The position numbers and the translations under genes were made by a program. From Paralcaligenes sp. KSB-10 (GTDB lineage Bacteria; Pseudomonadota; Gammaproteobacteria; Burkholderiales; Burkholderiaceae_B), in contig NZ_CP089848.1 in the NCBI RefSeq assembly GCF_021266465.1, positions 1,488,001-1,552,000 on the forward strand: a stretch of DNA of 64,000 bases. Reading direction: 5' to 3'. Shown here piece after piece: positions 1 to 8,931 of this stretch. The notes below the pieces were generated by a model. The model was not told the DNA's origin, ran no database searches, and worked only from the letters and a program-made list of their open reading frames with translations. How positions within the stretch are numbered: position 1 is the first letter of the stretch; each line of letters opens with the position of its first letter.

Positions 1-411
1 CGACTGATAGGCCAGGCCATTGGCCTGAAGCCGCCCGATAATACCCAGCATTTCACTGACATGTTCGGTTGCACGCGGCTCCGCGCTGGGCGGTAAAACC
101 CCCAGCGCATGCTCGTCGGCATGCATCGCGGCAATGTAAAACTCGGTAACCTGATTCAGGCGCCGATTGGTTTCCACCGCACGTCGGATGATTTTGTCAT
201 CGATATCGGTGATGTTGCGTACATAATTGACGTCGTAGCCGCTGGCACGCAGCCAGCGCTGCACCACATCGAAGCTCACCAGCATGCGCGCATGCCCCAA
301 ATGACAAAAATCATAGACGGTCATGCCGCAAACATACATGCGAACCTTGCCGGGCTCGACCGTTTTCAAAGGCTCCTTGGCACGGGAAAGGGTGTTATAA
401 ATGTGCAGCAT
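1..411 (-). CDS. cysS: Cysteinyl-tRNA synthetase, N-terminal part (cut by window edge)
   Basis: This class I aminoacyl-tRNA synthetase charges tRNA-Cys in the cytoplasm. Only the first 137 codons lie in the window, read from an ATG at 409-411 and still open at base 1. The protein starts [15 protein letters not shown]. It shows the family landmarks: CGMTVYD at residues 28-34, whose Cys is the first zinc ligand, the HLGH version of the class I HIGH motif at 37-40, and an NITDIDDKI stretch that follows in the catalytic fold. The KMSKS loop and anticodon-binding part lie outside. It is divergent from the TPR/cyclophilin/lpxH genes, so bases 412-598 probably hold promoters for both directions. The identification is firm. 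Confidence 0.96.
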   Translation of the reverse strand, partial: MLHIYNTLSRAKEPLKTVEPGKVRMYVCGMTVYDFCHLGHARMLVSFDVVQRWLRASGYDVNYVRNITDIDDKIIRRAVETNRRLNQVTEFYIAAMHADEHALGVLPPSAEPRATEHVSEMLGIIGRLQANGLAYQS

Positions 412-598
412 GCGCAGTGATGGATCTCTGATTAAATGACGATTTAACGCCGAAGCGGCCAGGGTTTCAATGCCGAAAAACTCGTCCCAGGCTCGAACCA
501 AGGCTAAAATGGCGGTCGATAAGTATAGCAAGCGGGAAAAAATAATAGCGCGCTCACACCAAACCAACCTCTTTTACACATATATAGGTACGCAGTCT

Positions 599-1420
599 GT
601 GTTTCGAAACCTAGCCAGCCCTCTTGTAGTCATCGCCCTGCTCACCGGCAGCCTGTCGTGCCGCGCTGCCATTGCTCAAACAACGGCGACCGGACTCCAG
701 CCCCATGTCGATCTCTCCGCGTCTCTTTCGTCAACCGGCCTGGGCGATGCCCAGGGAATAAGCCCACAGTCTACTTCAATGGTGGTCCCGGTCGGCACAC
801 CCGCTCATCAAAAAAACGGCGCCAAGCTCTTTACCGAACCTCCCAAAAAGGACGGCGGCTGGCAGGGGCTGGCCAATGTGCTCGAGGCTCTGACACCCAG
901 CGTAGATACTGAAATCCCATTGACGGCCTCGCAGATCACCGACCGCATCAGCGCCATGCTGAACCAGGGACAAAACCAGCAAGCTCTCGATGTTATCGAA
1001 AAGCGCATTGCCCAGGAGCAGTCAGGCTATATGCTGGGTACCGATGTCCAACTGCTGTTCCTGCATGCGCGGGCGCTGGCAGCCCTGGGGCGCAGCAATA
1101 AAGCCATCACGATTTACCAGAACATGACCACGCTCTATCCGGAACTCCCCGAGCCCTGGAACAATCTCGCCGCCTTGTATATCAAGCAGGGAAAACTGGA
1201 AATGGCCCGGGATGCGTTGCAAATGGCCCTGACCGCCAACCCCAATTACCCTACCGCCAAAGCCAATATGGGGCAGGTGCAGCTTATGCTTGCCCGGCAG
1301 TCATTCGAACAGGCCGCCCAACTGGGAGTCAGCAATGCGCGCAGCAAAGCCGTGGAAACCCAGTCCATTCTCGAAAACAGCCCGAATCAAAAGAAACCAT
1401 CTGAAAACAAAGCAGACTAA
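599..1420 (+). CDS. Secreted tetratricopeptide-repeat protein
   Basis: The reading frame is open from an ATG at 470. A GTG at 599 is the better start because it is followed at once by a signal peptide ([20 protein letters not shown], cleavage near AIAQ-TTA) and has a weak AGG about 10 bases upstream. A start at 470 would bury the signal behind 43 polar residues. The mature protein has a low-complexity Ser/Thr/Gln-rich segment, then a helical half with about two or three TPR units; the clearest carries [20 protein letters not shown]. TPRs mediate protein contacts, so a periplasmic assembly role is plausible, but no partner is shown. The stop overlaps the next ATG by one base (TAATG), so it is probably translated together with the cyclophilin gene. 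Confidence 0.72.
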   Translation: MFRNLASPLVVIALLTGSLSCRAAIAQTTATGLQPHVDLSASLSSTGLGDAQGISPQSTSMVVPVGTPAHQKNGAKLFTEPPKKDGGWQGLANVLEALTPSVDTEIPLTASQITDRISAMLNQGQNQQALDVIEKRIAQEQSGYMLGTDVQLLFLHARALAALGRSNKAITIYQNMTTLYPELPEPWNNLAALYIKQGKLEMARDALQMALTANPNYPTAKANMGQVQLMLARQSFEQAAQLGVSNARSKAVETQSILENSPNQKKPSENKAD

Positions 1421-2070
1421 TGCGCCTACTTTCCTTTATTACCCGCGTTTTGAGTCCTTCAGTACGCACTTTTGCCCTTGTTTGCGCCGCGTCGCTGGCT
1501 TTTTGCCCTGGTGGCGCAGCGCAGGCAGCCTCTTCAACCTCTACTCAAGGTAAATCTGTAATGAGCACAACTCCCCGCGTCAAACTACATACCAATATGG
1601 GCGACATGATTATCGCCCTGGACGCTGAAAAAGCCCCCAAAACCGTCGCTAATTTCCTGACCTATGTGGAAGAAGGCTTTTACGACGGCACCATTTTCCA
1701 CCGCGTCATCAACAACTTCATGATCCAGGGCGGCGGTTTCGATTCTGGAATGAAACAAAAACAAACCCACGCGCCCGTCGACAACGAAGCCAACAACGGC
1801 CTCAAGAATGACCGCTACACCCTGGCCATGGCCCGCACCAGCGATCCGCATTCGGCCACCGCGCAGTTTTTCATCAATGTCGCCGACAACGATTTCCTGA
1901 ATTTCACCGCCCCCACTCCCAACGGCTGGGGCTATACCGTCTTTGGCAAGGTGGTCGAAGGCACCGATGTCGTCGATAAAATCAAAGCCGTCAAAACCGG
2001 CAGCAAAGGCTTCCACCAAGACGTGCCTCTTGAAGATGTCATTATCGAGAAAGCCTCGATTGTTGAATAA
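1420..2070 (+). CDS. ppiB: Cyclophilin-type peptidyl-prolyl cis-trans isomerase
   Basis: This cyclophilin accelerates proline isomerisation during protein folding. The catalytic domain runs from about residue 48 to the end. It contains [13 protein letters not shown] with the catalytic Arg, ATAQFFINV, and a [14 protein letters not shown] strand, all typical of bacterial PpiB. The 47 residues before it look like an export signal ([20 protein letters not shown], then Ala-rich). A second ATG at 1561 begins [15 protein letters not shown], which is exactly where cytoplasmic PpiB proteins start. The gene may therefore give a periplasmic form from 1420 and a cytoplasmic form from 1561. The sequence alone cannot say whether both are made. 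It sits between the TPR gene (1-base overlap) and lpxH. Confidence 0.9.
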   Translation: MRLLSFITRVLSPSVRTFALVCAASLAFCPGGAAQAASSTSTQGKSVMSTTPRVKLHTNMGDMIIALDAEKAPKTVANFLTYVEEGFYDGTIFHRVINNFMIQGGGFDSGMKQKQTHAPVDNEANNGLKNDRYTLAMARTSDPHSATAQFFINVADNDFLNFTAPTPNGWGYTVFGKVVEGTDVVDKIKAVKTGSKGFHQDVPLEDVIIEKASIVE

Positions 2071-2830
2071 GATACGGCTCGCGGGCGCGGTCTGGTTTGC
2101 CTCGGATATTCATCTGGGGCCCCAAACACCGGCCACGCGAGCTGCCTTCCACGCATTTCTCGACAAGGCATGCGCCCAGGCGGATGCCTTGATTTTATGC
2201 GGCGATATTTTCGATGCCTGGATAGGCGATGACTTTGCCCTGGCGGCGCCCCCCGATTGGCTGATCGAAACAATGCGGAAATTCCGCCAGACGGCGCAAG
2301 CCATCCCGCTCTGGCTGGGCCATGGCAATCGCGATTTTTTAATGGGCGCCACCCTGGTCGATGACCTGGGTGCGCAATTGCTGCCCGATACCTGCTGCCT
2401 GCAGACAGACTATGGCGACGTACTGCTCAGCCATGGCGACGAATACTGCACCGAAGACCTCGCGTACCAGCGCTTTCGCCGCGTGGTGCGCAACCCGCGC
2501 GTGCAGCGCCTGTTTCTATCGCTAAGCTTGAGCCTGCGAAGCAAGATTGCCGCGTGGGCCAGGGGCCGCAGCAAATCGTCGAACCGCTACAAGACAAACC
2601 GCATCATGGATGTCGCGCCCAGCGCCGTGGAACAGGCCTTTACAGCCACCGGCATCAACCTGATGGTGCATGGCCACACGCACCGCCCGGCGTTCCATCG
2701 TATCCAGATCGGCACTCGGGCCTGCACCCGTATCGTATTGCCCGACTGGGATTACGACCACAGCCAGCCTCCACGCGGCGGCTGGCTGACAATCGATCGG
2801 AACGGTCCCGAATTTTGCCGGCTGCCTTAG
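2060..2830 (+). CDS. lpxH: UDP-2,3-diacylglucosamine pyrophosphatase
   Basis: This peripheral membrane hydrolase makes lipid X from UDP-2,3-diacylglucosamine in the lipid A pathway. It is a calcineurin-like metallophosphoesterase with all metal motifs visible: SDIHLG near the N-terminus, [15 protein letters not shown] (the GNRD form typical of LpxH), LSHGDEYC and VHGHTHRP. No ATG lies near the expected N-terminus. The likeliest start is one of two adjacent TTG codons at 2060 and 2063. They overlap the cyclophilin stop and have a GAGAAAG-like site about 7 bases upstream. The frame is open further upstream to 1943, but that part lies inside the cyclophilin gene. The stop overlaps the convergent uppP stop by four bases. 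Confidence 0.93.
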   Translation: MLNKIRLAGAVWFASDIHLGPQTPATRAAFHAFLDKACAQADALILCGDIFDAWIGDDFALAAPPDWLIETMRKFRQTAQAIPLWLGHGNRDFLMGATLVDDLGAQLLPDTCCLQTDYGDVLLSHGDEYCTEDLAYQRFRRVVRNPRVQRLFLSLSLSLRSKIAAWARGRSKSSNRYKTNRIMDVAPSAVEQAFTATGINLMVHGHTHRPAFHRIQIGTRACTRIVLPDWDYDHSQPPRGGWLTIDRNGPEFCRLP

Positions 2831-3684
2831 GCCAGGGCCAGCCAGGCAAGCACCACCAGACCCAGGGCAATCCGGTACCAGGCAAAAGGACGGTATGTGT
2901 GCCTGGAGACAAAGCGCAACACCGCACGCACAACCACCAGCGCACTTAAAAACGCCGCGACAAAGCCAATGACAATTGCAGTGGTTTCCTGTCCGGACAG
3001 CACGCTGCCGTGCTTGTACAGATCGTAGGCCGTGGCCGCCAGCATGGTGGGCATGGCCAGGAAAAACGAAAACTCGGTTGCCGTCTTGCGTTGTATTCCC
3101 GCCATCATGCCGCTGATAATGGTTGCTCCCGACCGCGACGTGCCGGGCACCATTGCCAGGCATTGAGCGAAACCGACGATCAGTGCCTGCTTCCAGGTAA
3201 TTTCTTCCAGGGTGCGGGCCGACACATGCTCGTTGGCCACGCTATCGTCGGCCTCGGTCGCGTGCTTGGAAAAATGGGGCTTGCGTTCCACCCACAACAT
3301 GATCAGGCCGCCCACAATCAGAGTCACGACAAACACAGCGGGATGATGAAACATGGCCTTGATGTATTTGATTGCCAGGGCGCCTATCACCGCCGCAGGC
3401 AAAAAGGCAACGAGCAGGTTTCGCGTAAACATCATCTCGCTGCGCACACCGCCAAACGTGCCGCGTATCAATTGCCACAAGCGCTCCCGGAACACCCACA
3501 TGACGGCCAGTATGGACCCGAACTGGATCACCACTTCGAAGACTTTGGCGTCGTTCGAGGAAAAATGAATCCAGTCGCCAATCAACAGCAGGTGCGCGGT
3601 GCTTGATACCGGAATGAATTCGGTAAAACCTTCAATAATGCCCAGAAACAAGGCCTTGATAAAATAAAACGTGCTTTCGGTCAT
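2827..3684 (-). CDS. uppP: Undecaprenyl-diphosphate phosphatase
   Basis: This integral membrane enzyme (BacA family) recycles undecaprenyl diphosphate to the carrier lipid used for peptidoglycan and other envelope polymers; its overexpression is known to give bacitracin resistance. At 285 residues it has normal family length. Both signature regions are present: the Glu-rich EGFTEFIPVSSTAHL at about residues 19-33 and PGTSRSGATI at about residue 180. Several hydrophobic segments follow. It is convergent with lpxH, overlapping it by four bases, and sits just downstream of the TerC/CorC gene on the same strand, with a gap of about 60 bases. The identification is firm. Confidence 0.96.
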   Translation of the reverse strand: MTESTFYFIKALFLGIIEGFTEFIPVSSTAHLLLIGDWIHFSSNDAKVFEVVIQFGSILAVMWVFRERLWQLIRGTFGGVRSEMMFTRNLLVAFLPAAVIGALAIKYIKAMFHHPAVFVVTLIVGGLIMLWVERKPHFSKHATEADDSVANEHVSARTLEEITWKQALIVGFAQCLAMVPGTSRSGATIISGMMAGIQRKTATEFSFFLAMPTMLAATAYDLYKHGSVLSGQETTAIVIGFVAAFLSALVVVRAVLRFVSRHTYRPFAWYRIALGLVVLAWLALA

Positions 3685-3743
3685 ACATCCTCAAGACATA
3701 AAGAAAATCGTCACTCGACAGGGGAGCAATCCGGCGCCACACG

Positions 3744-5318
3744 CTAATCCTGATCGTCGATATCGTCGATCTGCGATCCATGCTGGCGTTCGATCTGCAC
3801 AGTAGCGATGCGCCGTCCATCCAGACGCAGTACTGTAAACCGGTAAGTGGCGTAAGGTTGTTTCAATTCGCAGCTATCGCCCGGAGCGGGCAGATGCCCA
3901 AAACGCTCCAGCAAATATCCAGCCAGGGTCGAATAGCCTTCGTCGTCATCGACCAGGCCTTCGGTATTCAGCACCTGCTCCAGATGATGCAAGTCGGCCG
4001 CGCCATCGACACGCCAGCGATCATCGCCTTCGGCAACAATGTCGGGAGTTTCATCCTCATCGGGGAATTCGCCGGCGATCGCCTCGAATACATCAATAGG
4101 CGTGACCACCCCTTCGATTTCGCCGAACTCATCGGTAACCAGGACCAGTTGGCCGCGCGAGCGCTTGAGTGTATCCATCAGTCGCAGAACGCCTATGGAT
4201 TCGTGCACAATGATGGGATCGCGCAGGCGCGACAGTTTGATATTTCCCTGCGTGATCAGGTCGGCGATCATTTCCTTGGCGCGGCCTATACCGATGACCT
4301 CGTCCAGCGAACCCCGGCATACCGGAAAAAAGCTGTGCGGCGCCTTGGCAATCTGCTGGCGCAGCGTGGCCGGCGCATCGTCCAGGTTGATCCAGGAAAC
4401 ATCCGTGCGCGGCGTCATGATCGAGTGTATGGAACGATCCGCCAGCGTCAGCACGCCGCTGACCATATTGCGTTCCTCCACGCCGAACACAGGCACCGGC
4501 GCCTCGGATACCTCAGCCTGCTGCTCGGGGCCTTCTATCGGGCGCTTGCCCAACATGCGAAGCACGCCCTCTGCCGTTCGCTCCCGCATGGGGCGCTTGG
4601 CATCCACGCGCCGCAAGTTGCGGCGCGCAATCTGGTTGAGGGCTTCGATACCCACCGAAAAACCAATGGCGGCATACAGATAGCCCTTGGGCACGGGAAA
4701 ATCGAAGCCTTCGGCCACCAGTGAAAAGCCGATCGTCAATAAAAACCCCAGGCACAGGACCACAACGGTGGGATGGGCGTTGACAAAACGCGTCAAGGGC
4801 TTGGACGCTACCAGCATGACGCCTATGGCAATGATGACTGCCATCATCATGATGGCCAGGTGATCGACCATGCCCACGGCGGTTATTACGGCATCAATGG
4901 AAAAAACCGCATCCAGAATCACGATTTGCGTGACGATGACCCAGAAACTGGCATGCAGGCGCGAACCCGACACGTGCGCGGTGCGCCCCTCTATACGCTC
5001 GTGCAGCTCGATCGTGCCTTTGAACAGCAGGAAAAAACCGCCCACGATCAGTATCAGATCGCGCGCCGAAAAAGCCAGGGGGCCGGCAGAAAACAAGGGG
5101 TCTGTCAGTTTGATGAGCCACGACATCACCGACAGCAGCAACAGGCGCATGACCAGCGCCAGCGACAATCCCATTACCCGGGCCCGGTCGCGCAGGGCGG
5201 GCGGCAGCTTCTCGACCAGAATGGCAATAAAAATTAAATTGTCTATCCCCAGAACAATTTCAAGAACGACCAGGGTTAACAAGCCGACCCATGACGACAG
5301 GTCCAGCATCCACTCCAT
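3744..5318 (-). CDS. TerC-family membrane protein with CBS and CorC/HlyC domains
   Basis: This is a 524-residue fusion. Residues 1 to about 215 form a TerC-like membrane domain with seven or so hydrophobic helices and acidic residues inside helices ([29 protein letters not shown]), the pattern expected for metal-ion transport. Residues of about 290-410 carry a CBS pair that begins [14 protein letters not shown]. The last 90 or so residues match the CorC/HlyC transporter-associated domain ([16 protein letters not shown]). The architecture equals that of E. coli YoaE/YegH. TerC relatives have been linked to manganese export and tellurite resistance, but the substrate here is not shown by the sequence. 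It is probably a single-gene unit. Confidence 0.88.
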   Translation of the reverse strand: MEWMLDLSSWVGLLTLVVLEIVLGIDNLIFIAILVEKLPPALRDRARVMGLSLALVMRLLLLSVMSWLIKLTDPLFSAGPLAFSARDLILIVGGFFLLFKGTIELHERIEGRTAHVSGSRLHASFWVIVTQIVILDAVFSIDAVITAVGMVDHLAIMMMAVIIAIGVMLVASKPLTRFVNAHPTVVVLCLGFLLTIGFSLVAEGFDFPVPKGYLYAAIGFSVGIEALNQIARRNLRRVDAKRPMRERTAEGVLRMLGKRPIEGPEQQAEVSEAPVPVFGVEERNMVSGVLTLADRSIHSIMTPRTDVSWINLDDAPATLRQQIAKAPHSFFPVCRGSLDEVIGIGRAKEMIADLITQGNIKLSRLRDPIIVHESIGVLRLMDTLKRSRGQLVLVTDEFGEIEGVVTPIDVFEAIAGEFPDEDETPDIVAEGDDRWRVDGAADLHHLEQVLNTEGLVDDDEGYSTLAGYLLERFGHLPAPGDSCELKQPYATYRFTVLRLDGRRIATVQIERQHGSQIDDIDDQD

Positions 5319-5397
5319 CAGAGAGCTCCGTTAATGGAAAAACAATCGCTTATCGCCACGACAAGCCATACGCCACCGCGTTCGTGCAACACCCCGC

Positions 5398-6189
5398 TTA
5401 TGCCTGGACGTAGCTCAGCATCTGGGTGAATATTTTGGGGCTGGCCGCCAGCACGCTGCCGCTTTTCATCCAGCCCTGCTCGCCGTCGAAATCGGCAATC
5501 AGGCCGCCCGCCTCAAGTACGAGCAGACTTCCGGCGGCGACATCCCATGGCTTCAGATTGACACCGCAAAAGCCATCGAAACGGCCACTGGCCACATAGG
5601 CCAGATCAAGCACGGTGGACCCAACGCGACGCGCGCTGGCGCATTCAGACAAGAGGCTGGAAAACTGCGAAGACAGAGTGGCCCCCCCCGCCGACCCGGG
5701 CACATGGGCGCTGAGCAGGGCATCGTGATAGCGGGACTGTCCCGATACGCGAATGCGGCGATCATTCAAAAAAGCGCCGCCGCCACGACTGGCGGTGAAC
5801 AGTTCATTGCGGGACGGATCGTATACGACGGCCTGGGTAATTTGCCCGCGATGGGCCAGGGCAATCGACACCGCATACACGGGAAAACCGTGGATGAAGT
5901 TGGTGGTACCGTCCAGGGGATCGATAATCCATTGGAATTCAGCTTGAGCATCGGCATTTTGGCCTGGGGCCAGTTGCAGGCCGGACTCTTCGCCCAAAAA
6001 GCCATGATCGGGATATGCTGTACGCAAAACGTCGATAATGGCTTCTTCAGCCGCCTGGTCGACTTCCGTGACATAATCTTTAGGCCCTTTGCGTGCCACT
6101 TGCAAACGTTCCAGGTCAAGACTGGCGCGGTTGATAATCGTGCCGGCACGGCGTGCCGCCTTGATGGCGGTGTTGAGCATCGGGTGCAT
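5398..6189 (-). CDS. suhB: Inositol-1-monophosphatase family protein (SuhB)
   Basis: This is a cytoplasmic Mg-dependent phosphatase of the IMPase superfamily; the E. coli homologue also acts in ribosomal RNA transcription antitermination. The metal-binding motifs are complete: GEESG at residues 66-70, IIDPLDGTTNFIHG at about 88-101, and KPWDVAAGSLLVLEAGG near residue 210. Length (263 residues) is normal. The ATG at 6189 is followed by MHPMLNTAIKAARRAG, the usual N-terminus. It is divergent from trmJ across about 107 bases. Confidence 0.94.
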   Translation of the reverse strand: MHPMLNTAIKAARRAGTIINRASLDLERLQVARKGPKDYVTEVDQAAEEAIIDVLRTAYPDHGFLGEESGLQLAPGQNADAQAEFQWIIDPLDGTTNFIHGFPVYAVSIALAHRGQITQAVVYDPSRNELFTASRGGGAFLNDRRIRVSGQSRYHDALLSAHVPGSAGGATLSSQFSSLLSECASARRVGSTVLDLAYVASGRFDGFCGVNLKPWDVAAGSLLVLEAGGLIADFDGEQGWMKSGSVLAASPKIFTQMLSYVQA

Positions 6190-6296
6190 AAAATTCCGTA
6201 TTAAACAAAAAGATCGTAAGTGCTTAGCTTAACCAAATTTGGCCTGAACAAGGCCTAAATAGTCAGTCAACACCTTATGGAAACCAGTTATTTTAA

Positions 6297-7070
6297 ATGA
6301 CTCAGGCATTTTCACGCGTTCGCTTCATTATGGTGCATCCCAGCCACCCGGGAAATGTCGGCGCGGCGGCACGCGCCATCAAGACAATGGGGTTCCAGAA
6401 TCTCTGCCTGGTTGCCCCTCGATTCCCCGATGTGCTCGACCTTCCTGAAGCGCATTCCCTGGCCAGCGGAGCCGGCGACGTGCTCGCCGCGGTCAGTATT
6501 GTTCCAACGCTGGCCGAGGCCCTGGCTCCGGTCACCCTGGCCTTCGCCTTGACGGCCAGGGCACGGATGCTGGGCCCTCCCGCCTGCGACATTCGCGAAG
6601 CCGCCGGCTTGGGCTGCCAGCACCTGAATTCATACCCGGACGGGCAAATCGCCATCGTTCTGGGCACGGAACGGTCCGGGCTGACCAACGACGACATCTC
6701 CCTGTGCCAGCGCATTTGCCACATACCGGCCAATCCGGAATACAGTTCGCTCAATGTGGCGCAGGCTCTGCAACTGGCTGCCTGGGAGCTGCGCTATGCG
6801 CTTGCTCTCAGCGCATCCCTGCCGCTGCTGCCTCAAACCGAAGGCCACGCACAGGCGGGCGACGAGCCCGCCTCGAATGAAAAAATCCAGGCGCTCATGA
6901 CACACTGGGAACAGGCTCTGGTCAGCGTCCAGTTTCTGGATCCCTTGCACCCCAAAAAGCTCATGCCGCGCATGCGCCACATGTTCGCGCGCAATGCGCT
7001 CAGCAAAGACGAAGTCGATATGCTGCGCGGACTATGCACGGCCATGATAAAAACGGCAAACAAGTCATAG
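6297..7070 (+). CDS. trmJ: tRNA (cytidine/uridine-2'-O-)-methyltransferase TrmJ
   Basis: This SPOUT-class methyltransferase modifies the ribose at position 32 of several tRNAs. The N-terminal strand RVRFIMVHPSHPGNVGAAAR and the trefoil-knot segments IAIVLGTERSGLTNDDI and IPANPEYSSLNVAQALQL are diagnostic for the TrmJ/TrmH group. The roughly 85-residue C-terminal helical extension fits TrmJ. Length is 257 residues. It is divergent from suhB and 74 bases upstream of cysE. Standalone placement next to suhB and cysE is common in this group as far as I recall, so context agrees. Confidence 0.92.
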   Translation: MTQAFSRVRFIMVHPSHPGNVGAAARAIKTMGFQNLCLVAPRFPDVLDLPEAHSLASGAGDVLAAVSIVPTLAEALAPVTLAFALTARARMLGPPACDIREAAGLGCQHLNSYPDGQIAIVLGTERSGLTNDDISLCQRICHIPANPEYSSLNVAQALQLAAWELRYALALSASLPLLPQTEGHAQAGDEPASNEKIQALMTHWEQALVSVQFLDPLHPKKLMPRMRHMFARNALSKDEVDMLRGLCTAMIKTANKS

Positions 7071-7102
7071 CCATATACTGGAATATCCGACAAAATATAT
7101 GG
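7071..7102. promoter_or_regulatory. Inverted repeat upstream of cysE
   Basis: Two perfect 7-base arms (CCATATA at 7071-7077 and TATATGG at 7096-7102) flank an 18-base AT-rich spacer. They begin right after the trmJ stop and end about 42 bases before the cysE ATG. The position suits an operator or activator site for cysE. The binding protein cannot be named from the sequence, and seven-base AT-rich arms could arise by chance. Confidence 0.3.
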
Positions 7103-7144
7103 TTTAGCCTGTAATGCAAACAAGGCTGCATTAAGATTCCCCCT

Positions 7145-8092
7145 ATGCTGACACAACTACGCGAAGATATTTCCTGCATTCTCGAGCGCGACCCCGCCGC
7201 TCGCAGCCGTCTGGAAGTCCTGACCTGTTATCCGGGCCTGCATGCGATTCTCGTGCATCGCCTGGCACACCGCCTATGGCGCGGCAACTGGCTATGGCTG
7301 GGCCGTTTCATTTCCCACCTGGGCCGCATCCTGACCGGCATAGAAATCCACCCCGGGGCTACGCTTGGACGCCGCGTGTTTATCGATCATGGCTTCGGCG
7401 TGGTTATCGGAGAAACCGCCGCCATAGGCGATGATTGCACCATTTACCAGGGTGTAACGCTGGGTGGCACGCGTCTGTACAAAGGCGAAAAACGCCACCC
7501 TACTCTTGAGCGCGGAGTGGTGGTGGGCGCCGGAGCGCAAATTCTGGGCGGCTTTACCGTGGGCGAAGATGCGCGCATCGGCTCCAACGCGGTCGTTGTC
7601 AAGCCGGTTCCAGCCGGCGCTACCGCAGTCGGCAATCCAGCCCGCATCATACTCAGGGAAGACACGGGCGCGACAACTGCGCCAAGTAGTGAAGCGCAGC
7701 CTGCCGGCCTGGACGCCGAGCAAGAGCTTGTCGTTCCGGATAGCGCAGCCGGCGCCGCTGTACCGACGCCGGCCGCGACGCCGGCAAATTCCGCCGAAGG
7801 CGAGCGCTCGCCCTGTGAAACCGACTGGAACGGCAAGCCCCTGCAAGAATTGTTGCGCCGTAACAATCGGCCCGAACAAACCGCCCAGCATACGGAGGGC
7901 TTTGCCCCGTACGGGGTCGATCAAAATGACGACGATCCTCTGGTCAAGGTATTGCATGAGCTTATCAATCATGCGGCGAGCCAGGAAAAACGCATCGGTA
8001 AATTATGCAAGGCCATGGAGGAACTGGGACAGCGCGTGGAAAACGGTCAGACGCCGCTGGATGCCGAGCGCCTGAACCGCATGGTCGAATAA
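7145..8092 (+). CDS. cysE: Serine O-acetyltransferase with long C-terminal extension
   Basis: The enzyme acetylates L-serine with acetyl-CoA to give O-acetylserine, the carbon skeleton for cysteine. Residues 1-60 or so are the helical N-terminal part. From about residue 65 a left-handed beta helix follows, with hexapeptide repeats ([36 protein letters not shown]) and the catalytic DHGFG at 81-85. The enzyme core ends near residue 172. A further 140 residues or so are unusual: an Ala/Pro/Thr-rich linker of about 60 residues, then a charged helical tail ending EERLNRMVE-like (actual end [10 protein letters not shown]). The core is the short type seen in EpsC/NifP-like enzymes. No ordinary C-terminal Ile tail for docking cysteine synthase is present. 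Confidence 0.92.
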   Translation: MLTQLREDISCILERDPAARSRLEVLTCYPGLHAILVHRLAHRLWRGNWLWLGRFISHLGRILTGIEIHPGATLGRRVFIDHGFGVVIGETAAIGDDCTIYQGVTLGGTRLYKGEKRHPTLERGVVVGAGAQILGGFTVGEDARIGSNAVVVKPVPAGATAVGNPARIILREDTGATTAPSSEAQPAGLDAEQELVVPDSAAGAAVPTPAATPANSAEGERSPCETDWNGKPLQELLRRNNRPEQTAQHTEGFAPYGVDQNDDDPLVKVLHELINHAASQEKRIGKLCKAMEELGQRVENGQTPLDAERLNRMVE

Positions 8093-8181
8093 GCCGTTCT
8101 TGCCTCGGTGGAGCGTCATTTCCAGCGCATTTTTTGTTCGAAGTGTTTACTGTGCATTCGACGGTTTGGTATTTGAAGACG

Positions 8182-8381
8182 CCGTCTATCGGGGCTTGGG
8201 GTCAGGACCGGCACGGCGTGCTTGATCCGGATCTACCTCGTCCAGGCGGGCGTCGGGCCAAACTCGCTACGCCGCTGGCGCGGCTGCGCTCAAACATGGC
8301 CCGCCGAAGGCCCCCGCCTTCCCTACGGTAGCATCCGGCGCACGCCTTACGCCGGCCCTGACCCCAAGCCCCGATAGACGG
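8182..8381 (-). repeat. Palindromic element, copy A1
   Basis: Outer arms of 31 bases (8182-8212 and 8351-8381) are complementary except for one position. Read on the minus strand, the core contains the family signature (TGTTTGAGC, central hairpin, GCGAGTTT) and a GC-rich block shared with the other copies. The central hairpin is GCCGC / GCGGC (8271-8275 with 8280-8284). The signature lies at 8288-8296 and 8261-8267. It matches copy A2 over nearly its whole length, including the base of the arms, and its core matches copies B1 and B2 in opposite orientation. Confidence 0.85.
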
Positions 8382-8603
8382 CTCACGTTAGGGCTTGCCT
8401 GGAACCAATGTGCTTGCACCGATAGTTAATGGGCCTGCACCCATAGAACCGTTAACGTGCCCGCACTCATGCCTCCATCACGTCGCCACATCTACCTGGA
8501 TTGACGACTGGGTGTACTAAAAGCACCCACCGCCTCAACGTAGCCTGTGATTGGCTAAACGCGGCTTCCCCAATGTATACCTCGAGGCATTACCTCAACG
8601 CAA

Positions 8604-8824
8604 GCCGCAGGGTGGGCGGTGCTGTGCAGTCCGGCGGTAGTCCAGCGCCGGGTGCTGACGAAGGGAAGGCGGGGGCTTTCGGCGGGCCCTGTTTGAGCCC
8701 GGCCTCGCGAGGCCGGGCGAGTTCGCCCGACGCCCGCCTGGACGAGGCAGACCCGGGCAGTCGGGGTGCGTAGCACCACGACCGCTGGACGTGCCGGACT
8801 GCACAGCACCGCCCACCCTGCGGC
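8604..8824 (+). repeat. Palindromic element, copy B1
   Basis: Outer arms of 32 bases (8604-8635 and 8793-8824) are perfectly complementary. A second stem of 8 bases (8640-8647 with 8783-8790), an inner stem (8667-8673 with 8733-8739), a central 20-base perfect palindrome (8698-8717) and a right-hand hairpin (GGTGC at 8765-8769 with GCACC at 8773-8777) complete a branched fold. The signature CTGTTTGAGC lies at 8689-8698 and GCGAGTT at 8717-8723. The core is the inverted equivalent of A1. Open frames inside it are by-products of GC-rich palindromes. Confidence 0.87.
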
Positions 8825-8873
8825 GTCTTTATAGAACTACTCGTCCAAAGTAATAACCAAAACCTGAACGGCT

Positions 8874-8909
8874 CAAAACAACAGCCGCTGAAACACAATC
8901 AGCGGCTGT
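8874..8909 (-). terminator. Rho-independent terminator of the CoA-transferase operon
   Basis: The arms ACAGCCGCTGA (8881-8891) and TCAGCGGCTGT (8899-8909) are perfect 11-base complements around a 7-base loop. On the minus strand the stem is followed by TGTTTTGA. It sits about 25 bases past the stop of the CoA-transferase beta subunit. Confidence 0.75.
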
Positions 8910-8931
8910 AAGCACTTAAACCAAAAACACG

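Larger units (their letters stand above)
8093..8931. other. Non-coding gap between convergent cysE and CoA-transferase genes
   Basis: This 839-base gap holds two palindromic elements (8182-8381 and 8604-8824) and a terminator hairpin near the left end of the minus-strand gene. The linker between the elements shares short blocks with the gap at 56454-57221, for example the 19-base stretch at 8572-8590 against 56810-56828 with one difference. Both gaps therefore derive from one compound unit. I see no credible gene in it. Confidence 0.8.

Noticed and set aside
3780-4724. Plus-strand frame of 314 codons opposite the TerC/CorC gene
   Set aside because: The minus-strand protein has clear domains; the plus frame has none.
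6241-6260. GGCCTGAACA-AGGCC near-repeat shared with about 13150-13169
   Set aside because: Two short similar hairpins only 20 bases long. They are too few and short to call a repeat family from one window.
8182-8824. CRISPR array or insertion sequence
   Set aside because: There are no short regularly spaced repeats and no transposase. The repeats are long palindromes with a few dispersed copies.
8501-8898. Several overlapping open frames inside the palindromic elements on both strands
   Set aside because: They are a by-product of GC-rich inverted repeats. They lack ribosome sites, are not preserved between the two copies, and resemble no protein family.
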